This document shows, in pieces, positions 22,987 through 32,407 of a DNA stretch of 34,301 nucleotides (positions are counted from its first letter, which is position 1; every line of letters starts with the position of its first letter). The DNA is from JAVBMB01 sp031552995. Lineage in GTDB: Bacteria; Bacillota; Clostridia; Oscillospirales; Butyricicoccaceae. The position numbers and the translations under genes are program-made. Location: NCBI GenBank assembly GCA_031552995.1, contig JAVBMB010000052.1:1-34301 (forward strand). Direction: 5' to 3'. Under the pieces are notes generated by a model. It saw nothing but the letters and a program-made list of their open reading frames with translations, made no database searches and was not told where the DNA came from.

Positions 22987-24126
22987 TTATTCCGTTTTTT
23001 CGTTCAGCTTTATGTTCAGCTCGGCGATTAGCTTCATGTTGGCCGGGATGTCAATCCCTTGCGGGCACAGCGGCACGCACGCGCCGCATTCGATGCAGTT
23101 GTGCGCCTGCTTGCTCTCACCCATCAGCTCGTAATTACCCTGGAAGAAATGCGGAATCTCCTTGACCTTGTAGTCGTTGTAGATGGCGAAGGTCTTGGGG
23201 ATGTCGACGCCCGCCGGGCAGTCCATGCAGTACCTGCAGGCGGTGCAGGGTATCGTGCCCGTCTTGCGGTATGCCTCAAGCGCCTCGTCGATTGTGACGC
23301 GCTCGGCATCGCTAAGCGGCTTAAACGGCGTCATCGTCTTGACATTGTCCTTCACCTGCTCAAGGGTGGACATGCCGCTGAGTACAGTTATCACCTCGGG
23401 CAGCGACGCGGCGTAGCGCACCGCCCACGATGCGATGCTGGCGTCGGGGTCGGCCTTTTTAAATATGTCTATCGACTGCTGGCACAATGTCACAAGCGCG
23501 CCGCCGCGCACAGGCTCCATAATGACAACCGGTATGCCGCGCGACTTTAATATCTCATATTCGCGTTTGGCGTCCTGAAGCTCCCAATCGACATAGTTGA
23601 GCTGAATCTGCGCAAAATCCCACTCATATGTGTCCGTAATCTCCTCAAGCAGCTCCGGCGTGAAGTGGAATGAAAAACCCAGCCTGCGGATTTTGCCCTG
23701 GCGTTGTTTTTCTTTAAGCTGCTCGTATACATTATACTTTGCGACGTTCGGCCAGCTGTCGTCAGACAGAGAGTGCACAAGGTAAAAATCAAAATAGTCG
23801 GTCTTGCAGCGCTCAAGCTGCTTGCCGAAATACTCGTCAACATCGGCCTCCGACTTAAGCAGCCATGTCGGCAGCTTTGTCGCAAGCTGATAGCTCTCCC
23901 TCGGATACTTCGTAAGCACCTGCCCGGCAAACGGCTCGCTAAGCCCTTGATGATACGGCCAGGCGGTGTCGAAATATGTCACGCCGTGCCGGTAGGCGTA
24001 ATCCACCATCTCGGCGGCGGGCTCAAAATCGATGTCCGGCTTATCAGGGTCAACCTTCGGCAGCCTCATCAGCCCAAAGCCGAGAAGCGATACGTCCTCT
24101 TGCCCTTTGTATTTGCGTTTTTCCAT
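22987..24126 (-). CDS. Aldo/keto reductase with C-terminal [4Fe-4S] domain
   Basis: NAD(P)H-dependent oxidoreductase fused to a ferredoxin-like domain, common in anaerobes. GGGGGAG precedes ATG 24126. The (alpha/beta)8 barrel has the catalytic set: D and Y in YFDTAWPYHQG, K in ATKLPTW, H in FYLVHSL. LGFSFHF and IMEPVRGGAL are typical of this subgroup. Near the C-terminus lie CTACRYCMDCPAGVDIP and CIECGACVPLCPQGIDIP, each a CxxCxxCxxxC-type cluster motif. 379 residues, complete. The physiological substrate is unknown. Confidence 0.93.
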   Translation of the reverse strand: MEKRKYKGQEDVSLLGFGLMRLPKVDPDKPDIDFEPAAEMVDYAYRHGVTYFDTAWPYHQGLSEPFAGQVLTKYPRESYQLATKLPTWLLKSEADVDEYFGKQLERCKTDYFDFYLVHSLSDDSWPNVAKYNVYEQLKEKQRQGKIRRLGFSFHFTPELLEEITDTYEWDFAQIQLNYVDWELQDAKREYEILKSRGIPVVIMEPVRGGALVTLCQQSIDIFKKADPDASIASWAVRYAASLPEVITVLSGMSTLEQVKDNVKTMTPFKPLSDAERVTIDEALEAYRKTGTIPCTACRYCMDCPAGVDIPKTFAIYNDYKVKEIPHFFQGNYELMGESKQAHNCIECGACVPLCPQGIDIPANMKLIAELNIKLNEKTE

Positions 24127-24282
24127 ATATGTACTCCCCCTCGCATCCTGCCGTAGACGGCAGTCAAGTATAATCGTAATACATTAATCCGATATGTCAA
24201 GCTTTACAGTTTGACGGGGATTTCATTTTACAGTCTCATTTTGACACAAACCGGGGCGATAATAGTACATTTTAAAACAATT

Positions 24283-24312
24283 TTTACACTTGTGTGCCGA
24301 TATGAGTATAAA
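24283..24312 (+). promoter_or_regulatory. Upstream promoter candidate for the peptide transporter operon
   Basis: TTTACA (24283-24288), 18-base spacer, TATAAA (24307-24312). It is in an AT-rich 315-base gap that also holds repeated TTTACAGT and TTTGAC boxes at about 24,202-24,245, possibly regulator sites. Confidence 0.35.
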
Positions 24313-24365
24313 AGAGTGATAAAAATAGCAATACGAACAAATATATTTCACTTTTTATGCATATC

Positions 24366-24394
24366 TTGACCAAAATTGTTAATTGTGATAAAAT
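24366..24394 (+). promoter_or_regulatory. Proximal promoter of the peptide transporter operon
   Basis: TTGACC (24366-24371), a 17-base spacer, and TAAAAT (24389-24394), about 48 bases before the first gene. Confidence 0.7.
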
Positions 24395-24441
24395 TATTCC
24401 ACTTAAATTGTTTATAGCTTAATCACTGGAAATCGGAGGGG

Positions 24442-25416
24442 ATGGCCGACAGTATGGGGAAGTATGTGGTTAGGAAGCTGTTGATGGGCGTCGTGACGAT
24501 TGTATTGGTTATGACGCTCAACTTTGTGCTGATGCACGCGGCGCCGGGTGATCCTGTCACCTATATGCTGGGTAAAAACGCGCAAAATATTGAACTTAAG
24601 AATGCCCTTATGGAGAAGTACGGGCTTAATGACCCTGTGCCTGTCCAGTATTTCAGGATGCTCAAGCAATATGCGTCGGGAGATTTTGGCACGTCTATCG
24701 TCTATAGCCGTCCGGTAATCGATGTCATAGCCGAAAAGCTTGCCTCGACGCTTGTGCTGGTGCTGACCGGGTCACTGCTGGGGCTCTTAATCGGCGCGGC
24801 GATGGGTATAACCGCCGCACGGAAGGAGGGCTCTGGCATCGACGCAGTATATTCCGGCTCGGCGTACATATTTAACGCCATGCCGGGCTTTTGGGTCGCG
24901 CTTATGCTTATCGTCATATTCGCCACAAGGCTTAAGTGGCTGCCGACGCAGGGCATGGTGGACTTGCGCGCGGGGTACACCGGCTTTAAGCTGTATGTCG
25001 ACATCCTTAAGCACATGGTGCTGCCCATAGCGACGCTTGTTATTGTCGATGTGCCGTACTACTTCAGGATAGCGAAGTCGGCCGTGCTTCAGGTGAACAG
25101 CGAGGATTTTATCACGACATTCCGCGCAGCCGGCATGGATGAGAAGAAAATATTCCGCAAATATGTGTTTAAGAACGCCATTTTACCGGTTGTCACGGTG
25201 TTCGGCATCACAATGGCATACCTGATTGCCGGCGTTTCGCTCATCGAGATAGTGTTCGCATGGCCGGGCACCGGCCGCGTCATGATGAACGGCATTACCC
25301 AGAGGGACTATCCCGTGCTGATGGGCATATACCTTATCATGTCGGCCATGGTGGCGGTGACGATGATTGTAATCGATATCATCTACGCCGTGCTCGACCC
25401 GCGGATACGGTATTAA
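24442..25416 (+). CDS. Peptide ABC transporter permease (DppB/OppB type)
   Basis: First membrane subunit of an oligopeptide/dipeptide importer. GGAGGGG ends immediately before ATG 24442, which is a tight spacing, so ATG 24454 (MGKYVVRKLL) is an alternative start. Family marks: LLMGVVTIVLVMTLNFVLMHAAPGDP at the N-terminus, YGLNDPVPVQYFRML, GDFGTSIVYSRPV, then about six transmembrane segments and the EAA-like loop FRAAGMDEKKIFRKYVFKNA. The C-terminus VLDPRIRY is the classical end. 324 residues. The other transporter genes follow closely in the same direction. Confidence 0.95.
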   Translation: MADSMGKYVVRKLLMGVVTIVLVMTLNFVLMHAAPGDPVTYMLGKNAQNIELKNALMEKYGLNDPVPVQYFRMLKQYASGDFGTSIVYSRPVIDVIAEKLASTLVLVLTGSLLGLLIGAAMGITAARKEGSGIDAVYSGSAYIFNAMPGFWVALMLIVIFATRLKWLPTQGMVDLRAGYTGFKLYVDILKHMVLPIATLVIVDVPYYFRIAKSAVLQVNSEDFITTFRAAGMDEKKIFRKYVFKNAILPVVTVFGITMAYLIAGVSLIEIVFAWPGTGRVMMNGITQRDYPVLMGIYLIMSAMVAVTMIVIDIIYAVLDPRIRY

Positions 25417-25428
25417 GGGGGTGGCGTC

Positions 25429-26283
25429 ATGAAGAGGAATCCGCTTAAAAAGGCGTTCACCACCATTGTGTCGGACAGGCAACTGTGCGCCGGCTGCATC
25501 GGCATACTTGTCATCATATTCGTGCTTATCGCGGCGCCTGCCATCACATCATACGCGCCTGATTATTTTGGGCCCCACCGTCTGGCGCCCCCGGGGCATG
25601 CCGAACACTGGCTGGGCAGCAACAAGCTGGGTCAGGATATCTGGTCGATGATAGTATACGGTACGCGCACATCGATAAAGGTCGCCATTGTGGCGGCGTT
25701 CATTTCGGGCGCAATCGGCGTCATTGTCGGCGGTGTTTCCGGCTTCTTCGGCGGCAAGGTAGACGCGTTTTTTGCCGAAATCATTAACGTGTTTATGATG
25801 ATACCCGACTTGTTTTTGATAATGCTCGTCGTGTCGATGTTTGGCAACAGCCTGACAAATGTCATGATTGTTATCGGCCTGACCACATGGCCGCGCAACG
25901 CCAAGCTGATGCGGGCACAGGCGCTGTCCCTGCGGGAGCGCACATTTGTCAAAAGCGCGCGCGCCATGGGCGAGACACGGCTTCAGATGCTGATGAAATA
26001 CATCATTCCAAACGGGATATTCCCTGTCATCGCAAACACGACGATGAACATGGCCTACGCGATAATATCCGAGGCAAGCCTCGCGTTCCTCGGCCTGGGC
26101 GACCCGACGGTTATCAGCTGGGGGCAGATGATAAACGAGGGCAAGGCGCATATGTCCACCTCCCCGTGGGAAATCATGTTTGCCGGCCTTGCGATAGTGG
26201 TTGTCGTGCTCGTGCTCAACCTGGCGGGCGATGGGTTGAATCACGTCCTCAACCCCAAGCATATCAAAAGGGGTGACAGATGA
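25429..26283 (+). CDS. Peptide ABC transporter permease (DppC/OppC type)
   Basis: Second membrane subunit. ATG 25429 follows GGGGGTGG. The N-terminal region with LAPPGHAEHWLGSNKLGQDIWSMIVYGTRTS is diagnostic of DppC/OppC. The cytoplasmic loop SARAMGETRLQMLMKYIIPNG contacts the ATPases, and ASLAFLGLGDPTVISWGQMI is the conserved late motif. 284 residues, six predicted transmembrane segments. The stop overlaps the start of the ATPase gene. Confidence 0.95.
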   Translation: MKRNPLKKAFTTIVSDRQLCAGCIGILVIIFVLIAAPAITSYAPDYFGPHRLAPPGHAEHWLGSNKLGQDIWSMIVYGTRTSIKVAIVAAFISGAIGVIVGGVSGFFGGKVDAFFAEIINVFMMIPDLFLIMLVVSMFGNSLTNVMIVIGLTTWPRNAKLMRAQALSLRERTFVKSARAMGETRLQMLMKYIIPNGIFPVIANTTMNMAYAIISEASLAFLGLGDPTVISWGQMINEGKAHMSTSPWEIMFAGLAIVVVVLVLNLAGDGLNHVLNPKHIKRGDR

Positions 26284-27251
26284 TGGAACGTGTGCTTGAC
26301 GTAAAGAACATGTCGGTGACATACCGCAATAAAACGGCAAAGGTTTATGCCGTGCGCAATGCGAGCATGACGATAGACCAGGGTGATTCTATGGGAATCG
26401 TCGGCGAGAGCGGCTCCGGCAAATCCACAATGGCTATGGCCATACTGCGCCTGATACCGAAGCCGGTCGCCGAGATAACAGGCGATGTCAATTTCATGGG
26501 GCGCGACCTGCTGGGGATGGAAAAGAAAGAGCTTGACTCAATACGCTGGCAGAACCTGTCGGCCGTGTTTCAAAAATCCATGAACTCCTTCAGCCCTGTG
26601 CACCGCATAGGCGCCCAGATAGAGGACATATACCGGGTGCATCGCCCGAATGCGGGCAAAGAGGAGATATTTGACCGCGCGACCGCGATGCTGCGCCTTG
26701 TGAACCTGAACGAACGCGTATACAAGCTGTACCCGCACGAGATGTCGGGTGGTATGCTGCAGCGTGTCACCATTGCCGTCAGCCTGCTGCACGAGCCGAA
26801 TCTGCTGGTCATGGACGAGGCGACGACGGCGCTTGATGTCGTGACGCAGGGGCAGATACTTGACGAGCTGAAGAGGATGGAGAGCCAGCTTAAGACAAGC
26901 CGTATAATCATAACGCACGATATGTCGGTTGTCGCTGCCTCGTGCAACAAGATAACCGTCATGTACGCCGGGATAATTGTCGAGCGCGGGCTGGTCAGCG
27001 ATATCATGACAAAGCCGGCTCACCCGTATACGACCGGCCTGATAAACTCATTCCCCCCGCTTAAGGGAGAGCGTATTAAACTGCAAAGCATACCGGGGTA
27101 CCTGCCCGACCTGTCGGTCGACCACAAGGGGTGCATATTCGCGCCGCGCTGCGCCAGGGCCTTTGAAAAATGCCACAGCACCGCACCCGCGGATGTTGAG
27201 CTTGGCAACGGCCACACGGCCGCATGCCATCTTGTGGGAGGTGAAAGCTGA
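26280..27251 (+). CDS. Peptide ABC transporter ATP-binding protein (DppD/OppD type)
   Basis: Cytoplasmic ATPase of the importer. The start overlaps the permease stop (ATGATGG at 26280-26286); either ATG could be used after AAGGGGTGA. Walker A GESGSGKST, Q-loop VFQKSMNSF, signature MSGGMLQRVTIA, Walker B LLVMDEATTALD, and H-loop IITHD are intact. The C-terminal oligopeptide-binding extension has the Cys set GCIFAPRCARAFEKC and a final Cys (AACHL). 323 residues. It overlaps the next gene by one base. Confidence 0.95.
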   Translation: MMERVLDVKNMSVTYRNKTAKVYAVRNASMTIDQGDSMGIVGESGSGKSTMAMAILRLIPKPVAEITGDVNFMGRDLLGMEKKELDSIRWQNLSAVFQKSMNSFSPVHRIGAQIEDIYRVHRPNAGKEEIFDRATAMLRLVNLNERVYKLYPHEMSGGMLQRVTIAVSLLHEPNLLVMDEATTALDVVTQGQILDELKRMESQLKTSRIIITHDMSVVAASCNKITVMYAGIIVERGLVSDIMTKPAHPYTTGLINSFPPLKGERIKLQSIPGYLPDLSVDHKGCIFAPRCARAFEKCHSTAPADVELGNGHTAACHLVGGES

Positions 27252-28237
27252 TGGAAAAGGGATATATCAAAATTGAAGACATATCGATGTTTTACCCGGT
27301 TAAGGGTTCGGGTACGCTGTTTGGCGGCGCCGCCAGCCGCAAGATTGTCAAGGCGGTCAACGGCGTAAGCCTTGACATGGCCAAAGGCGAGGTGCTGGGG
27401 GTCATCGGAGAGTCCGGCTGCGGCAAGACTACGCTTGGCCGCTGCCTCGTCAGGCTTGAGACCCCGACGAGCGGCGATGTCTTTATCGACGGTACGGCGG
27501 CGTCCCAGCTGATAAAGCAGGACACGCGCGCATTTTACCGCATGGTGCAGATTGTCTTCCAGAACCCGTTCGACACATTTACCCCGCGCGATACAATCGA
27601 AAAGATATTGATGCGTCCGCTTAAAAACCACAGGATAGGCAAGACGGATGAAGAGCGCCGCGACATGTGTATCAAGGCGTTGGAATCGGGCGGCCTGCGC
27701 CCGGCGGAAGAGATTATGCAGCGCTTCCCTCACGAGCTTTCGGGCGGCCAGCTTCAAAGGATATCCATATTGCGCTCTATGATGCTTGAGCCGAAGATAA
27801 TCGTGGCCGACGAGCCGGTGTCGATGCTTGACGTGTCGGTTCGCGCCGATATCATCAACATGCTGCTGGAGCTGTCGGCAAAACAGGGCGCAACCGTCAT
27901 GTTCATCAGCCACGATATAGCGCTGACGCGCCATGTGTCGGACAATATCGCCGTCATGTACCTTGGCAGAATCGTCGAATACGGCGCGGCGGACGAGATA
28001 GTAAAAAATCCGTCCCATCCATACACGAAGGCGTTGATATCGAACTGCGCGTCTATCGACCTGAACGACAGGCAGGAGCCGATAAATATCAACGGCGAGC
28101 CGCCTACGCCGATTAATCCCGGTCCTGGTTGCTTTTTTGCCGACAGGTGCTATATGGCCAGTGAACGCTGCTTTGCCGAGTACCCTGGCCGAACCGACCT
28201 TCAGGGAACGCACTGGGCGACCTGCTGGAATTTATAA
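27251..28237 (+). CDS. Peptide ABC transporter ATP-binding protein (DppF/OppF type)
   Basis: Second ATPase. The TGATG overlap with the upstream gene and GGGAGGTG before it show translational coupling. Walker A GESGCGKTT, Q-loop VFQNPFDTF, signature LSGGQLQRISI, Walker B IIVADEPVSMLD, and H-loop FISHD are present. The C-terminal extension carries GCFFADRC and further Cys. 328 residues. Motif order distinguishes it as the F-type partner of the D-type protein upstream. Confidence 0.95.
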   Translation: MEKGYIKIEDISMFYPVKGSGTLFGGAASRKIVKAVNGVSLDMAKGEVLGVIGESGCGKTTLGRCLVRLETPTSGDVFIDGTAASQLIKQDTRAFYRMVQIVFQNPFDTFTPRDTIEKILMRPLKNHRIGKTDEERRDMCIKALESGGLRPAEEIMQRFPHELSGGQLQRISILRSMMLEPKIIVADEPVSMLDVSVRADIINMLLELSAKQGATVMFISHDIALTRHVSDNIAVMYLGRIVEYGAADEIVKNPSHPYTKALISNCASIDLNDRQEPININGEPPTPINPGPGCFFADRCYMASERCFAEYPGRTDLQGTHWATCWNL

Positions 28238-28293
28238 TAACAAAACGTATTATTGCCCATCAAATATACAAATTGTAAAAAGGAGAATTAAGA

Positions 28294-29940
28294 ATGAAGA
28301 AGAAAATTGCGCTCTTCCTTGCCATGGCGATGATATTCGCGATGATATCGGCATGCACGCCGACCGACACGACCACGACGACGGCACCGGGCGGGACGAC
28401 AACCGCGCCGGCAAGCACAACCACCGCGCCAACCACGCCGCCCACCGAGCCGGCCGGCGAGCAGGTTCTCATCGTCCGCGCGTGGGGCGATCCGCTCTCC
28501 ATGCAGCCCGACACAATCCCGGATGACTACAACTACGGCATGGTTCAAAACATCTACAACCGCCTTGTCAAGCTCGACGCCAGCAAGCAGATTATCCCCG
28601 ACCTTGCCGAGAGCTGGGAGACAAGCGAGGACGGCCTGCACATCACATTCCACCTGACCGATAAGGCCAAGTGGCACGACGGCGAGCCGTTCACCTCGGC
28701 CGACGTAAAGTACACGTTCGACACGATTAAGCAGAACGACACATACTTCGGCTACACCGTCATGGCCAATGTCGAAAGCATAGACGCGCCGGACGACAAG
28801 ACTGTCGTGTTCAACATGATTCAGCCCGACGTGTCGGTCATCGGCTACCTCGGCTGGTATGCCGTGTTCATACTGCCCAAGCACATCTTCGACAACGGCC
28901 AGCCGTGGGACGAGAACCCCGCCAGCGACAAGCCGGTCGGCACCGGCCCGTTTATGTTTGAAAGCTTCACGCCGGGCGTCAGCGTAGTCATTGTAAAAAA
29001 CCCGAACTACTGGGCGACCGACGTCAAGCTGGACAAGGTCATCTATTCGATTATTCCGGACGATACAACAGCTGTGCAGGCACTGATAAACGGTGAAATC
29101 GACGTGCTTGAGAGCGTGCCTGACAACGAGCTGGATACACTGCGCGCCGCCGGCGTCACGCTGGAATCCAACCAGTATCCGTCTCCCTTCTACTGGGTAT
29201 TCAACTTTGCCGAGGGCAAATCGACCCCGTACGAAGTGCGCAAGGCCATCGCCCTGTGCGTCGACCGTGAGGACATCGCCAACAAGGTGTTCAACAACGT
29301 AAGAAGCCCGGAATACAACTTCTACCCCTCCGTCATCGAGTGGGCATCCAACAGCGACGCACCGGCCCCGTCGTGCAATGTTGAGGAAGCTATAGCAACG
29401 CTTGAGGCCGCCGGCCTTAAAAAGGACGCTGAGGGCTACTATGTCCGCGGTATAGAGGTTATTTGTTATCTCGACGGCGGCGCGCCGGATGTGGCAAAGC
29501 TGATTCAGGCCAAGTGCAAGGACGCCGGCATCGAGATTATCGTCACACCGATGGAATATCAGGCATGGTCGCAGATTGTTTGGGACAACACAAACAACAA
29601 CGGCGCCAACTTCACCTGCTCGCTGATGGGCGGCTTCCAGGGCCCGGACCCTGCGGCGCTGCAGTCCAGGATAGGCACAGACGCCCTCAACAACATCGGC
29701 AAGTACAGCAACACGAAGATTGATGAGCTGTTCACAAAGGGCCTGCTGAACTCCGACCTCACATACCGCAAGCCCATCTACCACGAAATCCAAAAGATTA
29801 TGTCCGAAGAGCTGCCGATAATCCCGATAGTCAACTACGCCGGCTTTGACGCTCAGGCGGCAAATGTCAAGATGACGCCCGTACAGTGCGCCGGTATAGC
29901 GGGCTGGGCCGAGTTCTCATACACATATATCGAAAACTAA
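28294..29940 (+). CDS. Peptide-binding lipoprotein of the ABC importer (SBP family 5)
   Basis: Extracellular receptor that captures the peptide and hands it to the permeases. AAGGAG precedes ATG 28294. The lipoprotein signal MKKKIALFLAMAMIFAMISAC ends at Cys 21. A Thr/Pro/Ala-rich linker (about 22-53) leads to the family 5 fold: NYGMVQNIYNRLVKLD, LAESWETSEDGLHITFHL, KWHDGEPFTSADVKYTFD, GTGPFMFESF, and a late LPIIPIVNYAGF. 548 residues, full length. It lies 56 bases after the F-type ATPase. A GC hairpin without T-run follows the stop. Confidence 0.95.
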   Translation: MKKKIALFLAMAMIFAMISACTPTDTTTTTAPGGTTTAPASTTTAPTTPPTEPAGEQVLIVRAWGDPLSMQPDTIPDDYNYGMVQNIYNRLVKLDASKQIIPDLAESWETSEDGLHITFHLTDKAKWHDGEPFTSADVKYTFDTIKQNDTYFGYTVMANVESIDAPDDKTVVFNMIQPDVSVIGYLGWYAVFILPKHIFDNGQPWDENPASDKPVGTGPFMFESFTPGVSVVIVKNPNYWATDVKLDKVIYSIIPDDTTAVQALINGEIDVLESVPDNELDTLRAAGVTLESNQYPSPFYWVFNFAEGKSTPYEVRKAIALCVDREDIANKVFNNVRSPEYNFYPSVIEWASNSDAPAPSCNVEEAIATLEAAGLKKDAEGYYVRGIEVICYLDGGAPDVAKLIQAKCKDAGIEIIVTPMEYQAWSQIVWDNTNNNGANFTCSLMGGFQGPDPAALQSRIGTDALNNIGKYSNTKIDELFTKGLLNSDLTYRKPIYHEIQKIMSEELPIIPIVNYAGFDAQAANVKMTPVQCAGIAGWAEFSYTYIEN

Positions 29941-29961
29941 GCCGGTATTTTTTGCCGGGAG

Positions 29962-29987
29962 GGTGGCGGGGGTAAAACCCCGCCACC
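29962..29987 (+). other. GC-rich hairpin after the receptor gene
   Basis: GGTGGCGGGG (29962-29971), loop GTAAAA, CCCCGCCACC (29978-29987). A perfect 10-bp stem without T-run, more likely an mRNA 3'-end stabiliser between receptor and peptidase genes than a terminator. Confidence 0.6.
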
Positions 29988-30056
29988 ACTATAACGGCCG
30001 CTGGCGCGCACCCGCAGGGCACGGCCTGAATACAGCACCGAAAGGATATGTATTTA

Positions 30057-31466
30057 ATGAAAGAAATCTATAGTAAACTGATAGCCGGCATACCTGAATA
30101 TAAGGAGTTCCTCACAGTCGACGAGATGGACGCAAGCTCGCGCGCGCTGGCGCGGCAGTACCCTGACAGGGTTGAGCTGTTCGAGTTCGGCAAGACGCGC
30201 GACGGCCATCCGCTTAACTGCCTTAAAATCGGCAACGGTCCGATTAACGCGCTTGTATTCGGCCTGCCGCACCCAAACGAGCCGATAGGCACGATGCTGA
30301 TAGAGTATTTTACCCGTCAGCTGGCCGAAAACGACGAGCTGCAAAGTGAGCTTGGATACACGTGGTATTTTGTCAAAGCGTGGGACGCCGACGGAACAAA
30401 GCTTAACGAGAACTGGTTTAAGGGCCCGTTTACAATCGAAAATTATGTGCGCAACTTCTACCGCCCCGCCGGGTATGAGCAGGTCGACTGGACATTCCCC
30501 GTCGACTATAAGGAACTGCATTTCCACAATGTGCTGCCCGAGAGCGAGGCGATGATGAAGCTCATCGACAATATAAAGCCGCGCTTTATCTACAGCCTGC
30601 ACAACGCCGGGTTCGGCGGCGTGTACTGGTATATATCGGCGCCGACGCCGGGGCTTTATGACGAGTTCCATGCCATACCGGCCAGGTTTAATGTGCCGAT
30701 ACACATGGGAGAGCCGGAATCGCCGTCGTGCATCGAGCTTAGCAAAGCGATATACCAGAGCCTTGGCATATCCACCGAGTATGATTATCTGGAGCAGTAC
30801 AGCGGCATGGATATGAAAGAAGTCGTCAAGATGATAAACTGCGGCGACTGCAGCGCCAGCTATGCGTACGGCAAGTACAACACTTTCACGCTGCTGACCG
30901 AGATGCCGTATTTCTATGACGCGCGTATCAACGACCTTACGCCGGCCGACATCACCCGCCGCGACGCCGTGCTTAAAAGCAGCGAGATGAGCATAGAGGA
31001 CAACAAAGAGCTTCGCGCCGTCGCCGAGGTTTCGAAGGCATGGTTTGATAAAAAGAACCACTTCTACCTCGCCGTCGAGGCGTTTACTTCAAACGACGAG
31101 GGCGGGGCCGAGGCTGTGAAGCAGATGATGGAGGGCAAGCCGGAGTACGACCGTATGGCGACTCAGGCCGAAAAGTTCGACAGCCTTATGGTATCGCGCT
31201 TTTACAAATCCCTGACATACAGCCTGCTGCACAGGGCAAATGTCAGCGAGCTGGAGCTGATGGAGAAAAACGGTGAGACGAACCCCGAGAAAAAGGCTGC
31301 GCTTGAAAAGGGGCGCGATCTGGCAAAGGCCGGGCTGGACAGGATTATCGACTATCTGGAGACGAACCTTAACTACAGTGCCGTGCCGATAAAGAATCTC
31401 GTCAGCATTCAGCTGCTGTGCGGCATACTTATGGCCGATTATCTCAAGGAGCATCCCGAGATATAG
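30057..31466 (+). CDS. M14-like zinc metallopeptidase/carboxypeptidase
   Basis: Zinc peptidase-like enzyme. ATG 30057 is chosen since GAAAGGA lies about 12 bases upstream; an ATG at 30048 is too close to it. Zinc ligands fit M14: HPNE (HxxE, about residues 72-75), a later H in YSLHNAGFGG, and a candidate catalytic Glu in TLLTEMPYF. The family usually starts with a TVDEM segment and GKTRDGHPL, both present. No signal peptide, so it acts in the cytoplasm. Placed behind a peptide importer, it probably trims imported peptides. 469 residues; the C-terminal about 150 residues are helical and not part of the minimal M14 core. Confidence 0.85.
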   Translation: MKEIYSKLIAGIPEYKEFLTVDEMDASSRALARQYPDRVELFEFGKTRDGHPLNCLKIGNGPINALVFGLPHPNEPIGTMLIEYFTRQLAENDELQSELGYTWYFVKAWDADGTKLNENWFKGPFTIENYVRNFYRPAGYEQVDWTFPVDYKELHFHNVLPESEAMMKLIDNIKPRFIYSLHNAGFGGVYWYISAPTPGLYDEFHAIPARFNVPIHMGEPESPSCIELSKAIYQSLGISTEYDYLEQYSGMDMKEVVKMINCGDCSASYAYGKYNTFTLLTEMPYFYDARINDLTPADITRRDAVLKSSEMSIEDNKELRAVAEVSKAWFDKKNHFYLAVEAFTSNDEGGAEAVKQMMEGKPEYDRMATQAEKFDSLMVSRFYKSLTYSLLHRANVSELELMEKNGETNPEKKAALEKGRDLAKAGLDRIIDYLETNLNYSAVPIKNLVSIQLLCGILMADYLKEHPEI

Positions 31467-31545
31467 CCTTTTGCACCGGCAATAGCGGCGCGCTTGTGAG
31501 CGGTTGAGAGAGAGCAAAAGGGCGAATCAGCCCCGCGATATAGGA

Positions 31546-31586
31546 AAAACAAGCAGGAATACCCATTCGGTATTCCTGCTTGTTTT
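31546..31586. terminator. Strong bidirectional terminator
   Basis: An 18-bp perfect stem (31546-31563 with 31569-31586, loop CATTC) bounded by AAAA and TTTT. It separates the plus-strand peptidase gene from the convergent acetyltransferase-like gene. Confidence 0.93.
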
Positions 31587-31642
31587 CATCGGCAGCTTAA
31601 GCACGGGCTCAGGCGGCGTAAAACCCGCGCCTGCACGCTTTA

Positions 31643-32296
31643 TCATTTGTCCATCCACGCGGTGTCTGAGGAAAGCCGCCCCAGCATGTTTATAGCCTTT
31701 GCGGCGTGGAAGCCGTCACAGACGCTGTGGTGAGCCTGAAGCGAGATGGGCATCAGCAGCGTATCGCTGAGGGTAAAATACTTGCCGATGGTGAATATCG
31801 GCGGCAGATACCGCCCTGCCGTATACAGGTTCAGGTTAAAGCCGGTGAAACTGACCCACGGTATTGACGATATTGAAAAGCAGCCCGGCGGCTCATCCCC
31901 CATCGGGTACAGGGATTCACAGGAGGAATATTTATCAATATCGGCGACAGCGGCGCAGTAAAATTGCGGGAAGCTTGCGCTGTACTCGGTCCAGATGCAG
32001 GAAAAACTCTCCTTTGCGCTGTTGAATACGGTATAAAGCGGCCGGCAGACATCCCACACGCCCAGCCGCCCGGCGGAGTTAATGCCGTATCGCAGCTCAG
32101 GCACGCTGTTGACAACGGTTGCAAGCAGGTATAGACACGTCGGATACATGCGCAGCCCGCGTGATTTTACCTCTCTCTTAAGCCTAGTCACGTCGATATT
32201 TGCCGTTATGCTGAATGTGCAGCGCGCGTCATCCATGTAGTGCCGATAACGCTCTCTCCCGGGCCAGCGGTCGATATCAATGAGCTCGAACTCCAT
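31643..32296 (-). CDS. Chloramphenicol acetyltransferase-like protein (CatA fold)
   Basis: Acetyl-CoA-dependent O-acetyltransferase of the CAT family. AAGGAG before ATG 32296 is preferred to the GTG at 32302. The N-terminus MEFELIDIDRWPGRERYRHYM and ARCTFSITANIDVTRL, the mid region PWVSFTGFNLNL, PPIFTIGKYF, and the active-site box QAHHSVCDGFHAAKAI (catalytic second His) are conserved. 217 residues, normal. Chromosomal CAT-like proteins exist that do not confer resistance, so the actual substrate is uncertain. Confidence 0.9.
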   Translation of the reverse strand: MEFELIDIDRWPGRERYRHYMDDARCTFSITANIDVTRLKREVKSRGLRMYPTCLYLLATVVNSVPELRYGINSAGRLGVWDVCRPLYTVFNSAKESFSCIWTEYSASFPQFYCAAVADIDKYSSCESLYPMGDEPPGCFSISSIPWVSFTGFNLNLYTAGRYLPPIFTIGKYFTLSDTLLMPISLQAHHSVCDGFHAAKAINMLGRLSSDTAWMDK

Positions 32297-32407
32297 AGGC
32301 ACTCCTTCTCCACTGTGATAAGCGGCAAAATCCGCGGGGCCGCAAGGCGCACGCGGCGTATAATCGGCGGATTGAGAATTATACCGCGCGCCGCCGGGTG
32401 ACGCATG

